Notes under the pieces: generated by a model
The model's database searches: none
Seen by the model: the letters and a program-made list of their open reading frames with translations, nothing else
Told to the model about the DNA's origin: nothing
Shown here: piece by piece, positions 15,026 through 19,500 of the stretch
Layout of the letters: the number at the start of each line of letters is the position of its first letter
Position numbering within the stretch: the first letter of the stretch is position 1
Source of the DNA: Spirochaetaceae bacterium
GTDB lineage: Bacteria > Spirochaetota > Spirochaetia > SZUA-6 > Bin103
Direction: 5' to 3'
DNA: 19,500 nt
Assembly: GCA_028818385.1 (NCBI GenBank)
Contig: JAPPNY010000250.1
Coordinates: 1 to 19,500, forward strand
Translations under genes and position numbers: made by a program

Positions 15026-16165
15026 ATGAGTCAGGAAGCAGGAGTGCCGGAGAGTCCGGCCCCGCACCCCGCGGTCGACCTCGACGCCGGGCTCGCGTCG
15101 GGGTTCTGGCTGCCCATCTGGCGCCGCTTTCGCAAGAACCGCCTGGGCGTGATCAGCGGCATCATCCTGATCGTCCTCTACACGCTGGCCGTCTTCGCGC
15201 CGTTCTTCAGTCCCTACCCGTTCGACGAGTTCCACGGCAAGGTCAAGTTCGCTCCTCCGCAACGCGTCCGCGTGTTCGACGAAGCGGGCAGACTCACCGC
15301 CCCGTTCACCTACGCGTACAAGCGGCAGATGGATCCGGAGACCCTGGCACTCAACTACCAGGAGGACCGGTCGACACGCTATCGGGTCCGCTTCTTCGTT
15401 CGCGGTGAGCCGTACCGGGTCCTGTTCGTGATCCCTGCGAGGACGCGGTTCATCGGCATCGAGGAGGGCGGCACCCTCTTCCTGCTGGGTACCGACGTGC
15501 TCGGCAGGGACCTGCTGTCGCGCATCCTCACGGCGGCGCAGGTCAGCCTCTCGGTTCCGTTGGTCGGCACCTTCATAACCGTGGTGTTGGGCCTGATCCT
15601 CGGCGTCGCGTCGGGCTACTTCGGCGGCGTGATCGACGACATCATCCAGCGCTTCATCGAGTTGTTGCTGTCGTTCCCGCACATCCCGCTGTGGCTGGCG
15701 CTGTCGGCCGCGATTCCCCCTACCTGGCCGTCCAACTACGTCTATCTCACGATCGTGGCGATCCTCTCCTTCATCGGCTGGGGAGGGCTGGCCCGGGTCG
15801 TACGGGGAAAGGTCCTGGCGTACCGCGGGGAGGAGTACGTCCTTGCCGCCCGCGCGGCGGGAGCCCGCAACTGGCGCATCATCACCAGGCACTTGGTGCC
15901 CGGCTGCCTCAGCCACACCATCGTCGTCGCCACGCTGTCGATACCGGGCATCATTCTCGGCGAAAGCGCCCTGAGCTATCTGGGCGTGGGGGTGACGCCG
16001 CCGATGACGAGCTGGGGCGTGTTGATCAAGGACGCGACGAGCATTCACGCCATCGTGCGCCACGTCTGGCTGACGATTCCGGGACTGATGATCACCGTCA
16101 CCGTGCTCTGCTTCAATTTCCTCGGGGATGCGATTCGCGATGCCGTCGACCCGTTCGCCACGTAG
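15026..16165 (+). CDS. ABC transporter permease, DppC/OppC type, with extracytoplasmic insertion
   Basis: 379-residue permease, about 80 longer than classical DppC. The N-terminal tail and first helix (about 40-62) are followed by an extra segment (about 64-153) containing FAPPQRVRVFDEAGR, RYRVRFFVRGEPYRVLF and FIGIEEGGTLFLLGTD before the usual GRDLLSRIL. This should lie outside the membrane and may contact the binding protein. The core has six helices. The EAA loop is YVLAARAAGARNWRIITRHL (271-290), and GESALSYLGVGVTPPMTSWG is conserved. TGGAGAA precedes the ATG. Longer DppC-like permeases with this insertion are a known subgroup in environmental bacteria. Confidence 0.93.
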   Translation: MSQEAGVPESPAPHPAVDLDAGLASGFWLPIWRRFRKNRLGVISGIILIVLYTLAVFAPFFSPYPFDEFHGKVKFAPPQRVRVFDEAGRLTAPFTYAYKRQMDPETLALNYQEDRSTRYRVRFFVRGEPYRVLFVIPARTRFIGIEEGGTLFLLGTDVLGRDLLSRILTAAQVSLSVPLVGTFITVVLGLILGVASGYFGGVIDDIIQRFIELLLSFPHIPLWLALSAAIPPTWPSNYVYLTIVAILSFIGWGGLARVVRGKVLAYRGEEYVLAARAAGARNWRIITRHLVPGCLSHTIVVATLSIPGIILGESALSYLGVGVTPPMTSWGVLIKDATSIHAIVRHVWLTIPGLMITVTVLCFNFLGDAIRDAVDPFAT

Positions 16166-16183
16166 CCGGCCGGAGCAGGCCGC

Positions 16184-17245
16184 ATGAGTCAGGCGGACGG
16201 TGACGCGCGGCGCCTGTTGTCCGTCGAAGGACTGAAGAAGCACTTCCCGATCGAGAAGGGCCTGTTTCGCAGGACCGTCGGCCAGGTTCGGGCCGTGGAC
16301 GGCGTGAGCTTCGCCGTGCAGAAGGGGGAGACGCTGGGCCTGGTCGGTGAGAGCGGCTGCGGCAAGACCACGACCGGCCGGATGATCGCGGGATTGTACG
16401 AGCCGACGGCAGGGCGCGTCGTCTTTCATGCGGACGGGCAGAACATGGACGTCTGGAGCTTGACGCACCTGGAGATGCTCGAGTTTCGGCGCGGCGTCCA
16501 GATCGTGTTCCAGGACCCCTTCTCTTCCCTGAATCCCTGGATGCGGGTTACGGAGATCGTCGGGGAGCCGCTCATCGTGCAGCGCGGCATGAAGGGGAAG
16601 GAATTGCGCCGCGAGGTCGGCCGGCTGCTGGAGGTCGTCGGCCTGCGTTCCCAGTACGCGGACCGGTTCCCGCACGAATTCAGCGGAGGGCAGAGACAGA
16701 GAATCGGGATCGCCAGGGCACTGGCTCCCGGGCCGCGGCTCGTGGTCGCGGACGAGCCGGTCTCGGCCCTGGACGTGTCGGTGCAGGCTCAGATCCTGAA
16801 CCTGCTGATCGATCTTCAGGTCCGGTTCGAGCTGAGCTATCTGTTCATCGCGCACGACCTGAGCGTGGTGCGGTACATCAGCGATCGGGTCGCCGTCATG
16901 TACCTGGGCAAGATCGTGGAGACCGGCGAAGCGGAAGACGTGTTCCGCCACCCCCGCCATCCGTATACGGAAGCGCTGCTGTCGGCGCTCCCGGAGATGG
17001 ATCCCACGGCGGAGGAGGACCGCATCGTCCTGCGCGGCGACGTGCCGAGTCCGGCGAACCCGCCGCCGGGATGTCCGTTCCACCCGCGCTGCCGGTACGC
17101 CGAGGATCGCTGCAAGGCCGATCCCCCGGAGCTGGTTGAGCTCAGCGCCGGTCACGCCACCGCGTGTCTGCGGGCACAGGAGCTCGATCTGCAGGGAAGG
17201 CCGTTCGCCGCCGGCGGCCATGAACCGCCGCCCAACGGAGCGTGA
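16184..17245 (+). CDS. ABC transporter ATPase, DppF/OppF type
   Basis: 353-residue ATPase that powers the importer. Walker [10 protein letters not shown] (55-63), Q-loop [11 protein letters not shown] (109-119), signature FSGGQRQR (166-173), Walker B RLVVADEP (185-192) and switch His224 in IAHDLSVV are all intact. The C-terminal oligo_HPY region has four cysteines (C297, C303, C310, C328) in the pattern known to hold a [4Fe-4S] cluster in related Dpp/Opp ATPases. It follows the permease by 18 bp and ends three bases before the sulfatase start, so translational coupling is likely. Dpp/Opp systems normally encode two ATPases; here there is one. Confidence 0.95.
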   Translation: MSQADGDARRLLSVEGLKKHFPIEKGLFRRTVGQVRAVDGVSFAVQKGETLGLVGESGCGKTTTGRMIAGLYEPTAGRVVFHADGQNMDVWSLTHLEMLEFRRGVQIVFQDPFSSLNPWMRVTEIVGEPLIVQRGMKGKELRREVGRLLEVVGLRSQYADRFPHEFSGGQRQRIGIARALAPGPRLVVADEPVSALDVSVQAQILNLLIDLQVRFELSYLFIAHDLSVVRYISDRVAVMYLGKIVETGEAEDVFRHPRHPYTEALLSALPEMDPTAEEDRIVLRGDVPSPANPPPGCPFHPRCRYAEDRCKADPPELVELSAGHATACLRAQELDLQGRPFAAGGHEPPPNGA

Positions 17246-17248
17246 GCG

Positions 17249-18799
17249 ATGAAACCGAACGTCGTCGTCTTTCTCGTCGATGACATGGGATACGGGGATG
17301 CGTCGTGTCTCAATCCCGACGGGAGGATTTCGACGCCCAACTACGACCGGCTCGCGGCGGAAGGGATGACTTTCACGGACGCCCATTCGAGCTCCGCAGT
17401 CTGTTCGCCGTCGCGGTACGGGCTGCTCACCGGCAGGTACAACTGGCGGTCCACGTTGCAGTCGGGCATCGTCAATCCGTTCGGGGACCCGTTGATCGCG
17501 CGCGATCGCTTGACGGCGGGTGGTCTGCTGCAGCGGCATGGATATCGAACCGGCTGCATCGGCAAGTGGCACCTGGGCATGGGCTGGGACTTCGAGGAGA
17601 CCGACGCGTTTCTGCCGGATCGCGACACCTATCGATCCGAGGTGTTTCCGCACGACCGCGAGGCGACCGACGCGGAGCTCGAGATCTGGCGCGAGGCGTT
17701 CGCCAGGCCGACCACCGGCGGTCCGACGACTCGCGGCTTCGACTACTACTTCGGCGTCGACGTACCCAACTGGCCGCCCTTCTGCTACATCGAGAACGAC
17801 CGGACCGTCGGCATCCCTTCGGAGTTCCTTCCCGCCCGGATGCTCGAACACCACCAGGCGAGCATTCCCGGGCCGGCGATGCCGTACTGGCACTTCGAGC
17901 AACTCCTGCCGACGTGGGCCAAGAAAGCGGACGCGTTCATCGGTGAGAGCGTCGGCCGCGACAAGCCGTTCTTCCTCTACCTGCCGATGACCTCCCCCCA
18001 CACACCGCTGGCCGTCAATCCGGAGTGGATCGGCAAGAGCGGGCTCGAAAGCCTCTATGCCGATCTGGTCATGGAGACCGACGCCATATTCGGCCGCGTG
18101 CTCGCCTCGCTCGACCGGTACGGGGTGGCGGACGACACGCTGGTGCTGTTCACGAGTGACAACGGGTGTGCGCCCTACATAGGCGTCGAGGAGATGGAGG
18201 CTCAGGGCCACTTCCCGAGCGGTCGCTACCGCGGCTACAAGTCGGACGCGTGGGACGGCGGCCACCGCATACCGTGCATCGCCCGCTGGCCGGGCGTCGC
18301 GAGCCCGGGCTCGACGACCGATCACATCGTGTGCCTGACCGATCTCATGGCAACACTCGCGGACATCATCGGTGACACCCTTCCCGATTCGGCCGCCGAG
18401 GACAGCGTCAGCCTCCTGCCGCTCCTTCGCGGCGAGAACCGTGCGGTCCGGGAGCACGTCATCCACCATTCCATCAGTGGCAAGTTCGCGATCCGCGACC
18501 GGCGGTGGAAGCTGGTGCTCTGTCCCGGATCGGGCGGATGGAGCAAACGGGACGACGAAGCCGCCGCGGAAGGGCTGCCGCTCGTGCAGCTCTACGACAT
18601 GGAGTCGGATCCGGAAGAGCGGCACAACCTGGAGTCGGATCGGCGGGATGTCGTCCGACGCATGCTCGGGGAATTGAAACGGATCGTCGCCGCCGGACGC
18701 AGCACCCCGGGCGAGAGCCAATCGAACGATGTCGAGGTCGACATCTGGAAACTGCACACCATGCCGGGAGTAGAGCCGGCGGTGCTCGACGATTACTGA
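17249..18799 (+). CDS. Type I sulfatase (formylglycine-dependent), predicted cytoplasmic
   Basis: 516-residue sulfatase of the alkaline phosphatase fold. The active-site motif is CSPSR (52-56), so C52 is the residue converted to formylglycine. Calcium ligands D11 and D12 (LVDDMGYGD) and D304/N305 (FTSDNG) are present, as are K106/H108 (GKWHLG), H251 (SPHTPL), K331 (GYKSDAWDGGHR) and H339. It hydrolyses sulfate esters, probably on a sugar. There is no signal peptide, so it should act in the cytoplasm after import. It starts three bases after the ATPase stop, inside the transporter operon. A formylglycine-generating or anaerobic maturation enzyme is needed but not in the window. Confidence 0.95.
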   Translation: MKPNVVVFLVDDMGYGDASCLNPDGRISTPNYDRLAAEGMTFTDAHSSSAVCSPSRYGLLTGRYNWRSTLQSGIVNPFGDPLIARDRLTAGGLLQRHGYRTGCIGKWHLGMGWDFEETDAFLPDRDTYRSEVFPHDREATDAELEIWREAFARPTTGGPTTRGFDYYFGVDVPNWPPFCYIENDRTVGIPSEFLPARMLEHHQASIPGPAMPYWHFEQLLPTWAKKADAFIGESVGRDKPFFLYLPMTSPHTPLAVNPEWIGKSGLESLYADLVMETDAIFGRVLASLDRYGVADDTLVLFTSDNGCAPYIGVEEMEAQGHFPSGRYRGYKSDAWDGGHRIPCIARWPGVASPGSTTDHIVCLTDLMATLADIIGDTLPDSAAEDSVSLLPLLRGENRAVREHVIHHSISGKFAIRDRRWKLVLCPGSGGWSKRDDEAAAEGLPLVQLYDMESDPEERHNLESDRRDVVRRMLGELKRIVAAGRSTPGESQSNDVEVDIWKLHTMPGVEPAVLDDY

Positions 18800-18824
18800 G
18801 ATCGTCCGTCAGGAGGAGCGCGCG

Positions 18825-19370
18825 ATGGCCGAACTACGACAGCGGTTGATGATTCTCTATCAGTACACATCCGATCTCGCGTCGCGCGCCGGCGCGTGGT
18901 CGATCTACGACGGCGCCGGCGATTCAGTCCGTGCTGCGCATGCCCGAGGTCCGCGGGATCATCCAGAGCCTGGTCGGCTGTGAGCCGCTCTATGACCACC
19001 ACGCCGTCCACGCGGTCGACGGCGGGCAGGAAAGGCACAGCACTGGCACGCCGACGCCATCATCGACACGCGGCTGCATTTCGACGTCCACCAGCCCAAT
19101 CTCACGGCGCATACCCGCTACATGCTCAAGGTCCGCATGAACCCCATCGTCCGTCAGCTCAAGCTGTGGAACACCCACGACCTCGGCGATCCCGATGCCA
19201 TCAGTCCGCTCGGCAAGAACCACCAGTGGTATGGCAACGAGCACCGCATCGAGTACGTCAACCGCATCAGGTTCTGGCGCTTCATCGTCGGCGACGATGG
19301 CTTCGACATGCACCGTTGGCTGACCCGCCTGGAAAACATGCCCGAGACCCTGGCCACTACCGTCGCGTGA
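18825..19370 (+). pseudogene. Decayed phytanoyl-CoA dioxygenase (PhyH)-family gene
   Basis: A strong AGGAGG (18811-18816) and an ATG at 18825 begin MAELRQRLMILYQYTSDLA, but this frame stops at 18983. Similarity continues in a second frame from about 18913: PAIQSVLRMPEVRGIIQSLV, then LYDHHAVHAVDGGQ. It returns to the first frame near 19032 with QHWHADAIIDTRLHFDV, holding the HxD iron-ligand motif of Fe(II)/2-oxoglutarate dioxygenases. It then jumps directly to HTRYMLKVRMNPIVRQLKLW and ends at 19370. The central part with the distal His and the 2-oxoglutarate Arg appears deleted. Two frameshifts plus a deletion make it non-functional. Family assignment rests on the HWHAD segment and general layout. 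It lies 25 bp after the sulfatase and was probably the last gene of that operon. Confidence 0.72.
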
Positions 19371-19500
19371 ACTGACCTCCGTCTCGGAGCCGGGATATGT
19401 CTGCCTCGTCCCGTTCGTGGAGGATGACGAGGTCATCTTCCTCAAGACGTAACTGTTCAGGCGTAGGGTAGGTTCGTTCGACAGATTTCGGCAACCGGTC
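19371..19500 (+). other. Unassigned end region with a short C-terminal-like fragment
   Basis: No intact gene. One plus-strand frame running through 19366-19452 reads RELTSVSEPGYVCLVPFVED followed by DEVIFLKT and a TAA stop. It looks like the end of a small protein rather than random sequence, but it has no start or ribosome binding site here. I do not recognise the family. The remaining 48 bases show nothing. Confidence 0.3.

Noticed and set aside
14840..18757. A minus-strand open frame of about 1300 codons opposite the permeases, ATPase and sulfatase
   Set aside because: It is the mirror of strong plus-strand genes in GC-rich DNA, where stop codons are rare in one antisense frame. Its translation is Arg/His/Asp-rich low-complexity text with no family motifs.

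Overview
The window is high-GC bacterial chromosomal DNA with dense protein-coding content. Signal peptides, a periplasmic-type zinc-binding protein, a membrane pyrophosphatase and a Dpp/Opp-type importer suggest a Gram-negative-like heterotroph. A potassium-dependent H+/Na+ pyrophosphatase, a cytoplasmic-looking sulfatase, a GH110-like beta-helix protein and a PhyH-family remnant fit an uncultured, probably marine or host-associated lineage. Spirochaetota is one candidate, but the sequence alone does not fix the phylum.

Layout. (a) 1-1513, minus strand: a zinc-homeostasis unit, with a ZnuA-type binding protein carrying a long His/Asp-rich repeat loop followed by a COG0523/CobW GTPase cut by the window edge. 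A Fur-family-like palindrome sits between the -35 and -10 elements of a putative promoter at the znuA start. (b) 1831-7253: a winged-helix regulator with a degenerate receiver (+), a membrane pyrophosphatase HppA (-), a two-TM YcxB/PH-like protein (+), a YegD-type Hsp70-like ATPase (-) and tRNA-Leu(CAG) (+). (c) 7254-10690, minus strand: a two-gene unit of a D-aminoacylase-type amidohydrolase and a GH110-like parallel beta-helix protein, divergent from an aldo/keto reductase (10793-11734, +). (d) 12023-18799, plus strand: a compact operon of family-5 solute-binding protein, two permeases, one ATPase and a type I sulfatase. (e) 18825-19500: a decayed phytanoyl-CoA dioxygenase-like gene and an unidentified fragment.

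How the genes may work together. Regions (c) and (d) read as a catabolic locus. The importer probably brings in a sulfated or N-acylated glycan or peptide-like compound. The sulfatase and the GH110-like protein both lack signal peptides and would act inside the cell. The amidohydrolase and the reductase could process released groups. This is inference from neighbourhood; the substrate is not known. Nothing in the window is a clear new defence or mobile system. The items most worth a second look are the sulfatase-linked single-ATPase importer, the putative leaderless znuA promoter/operator, the pseudo-receiver regulator and the PhyH pseudogene.
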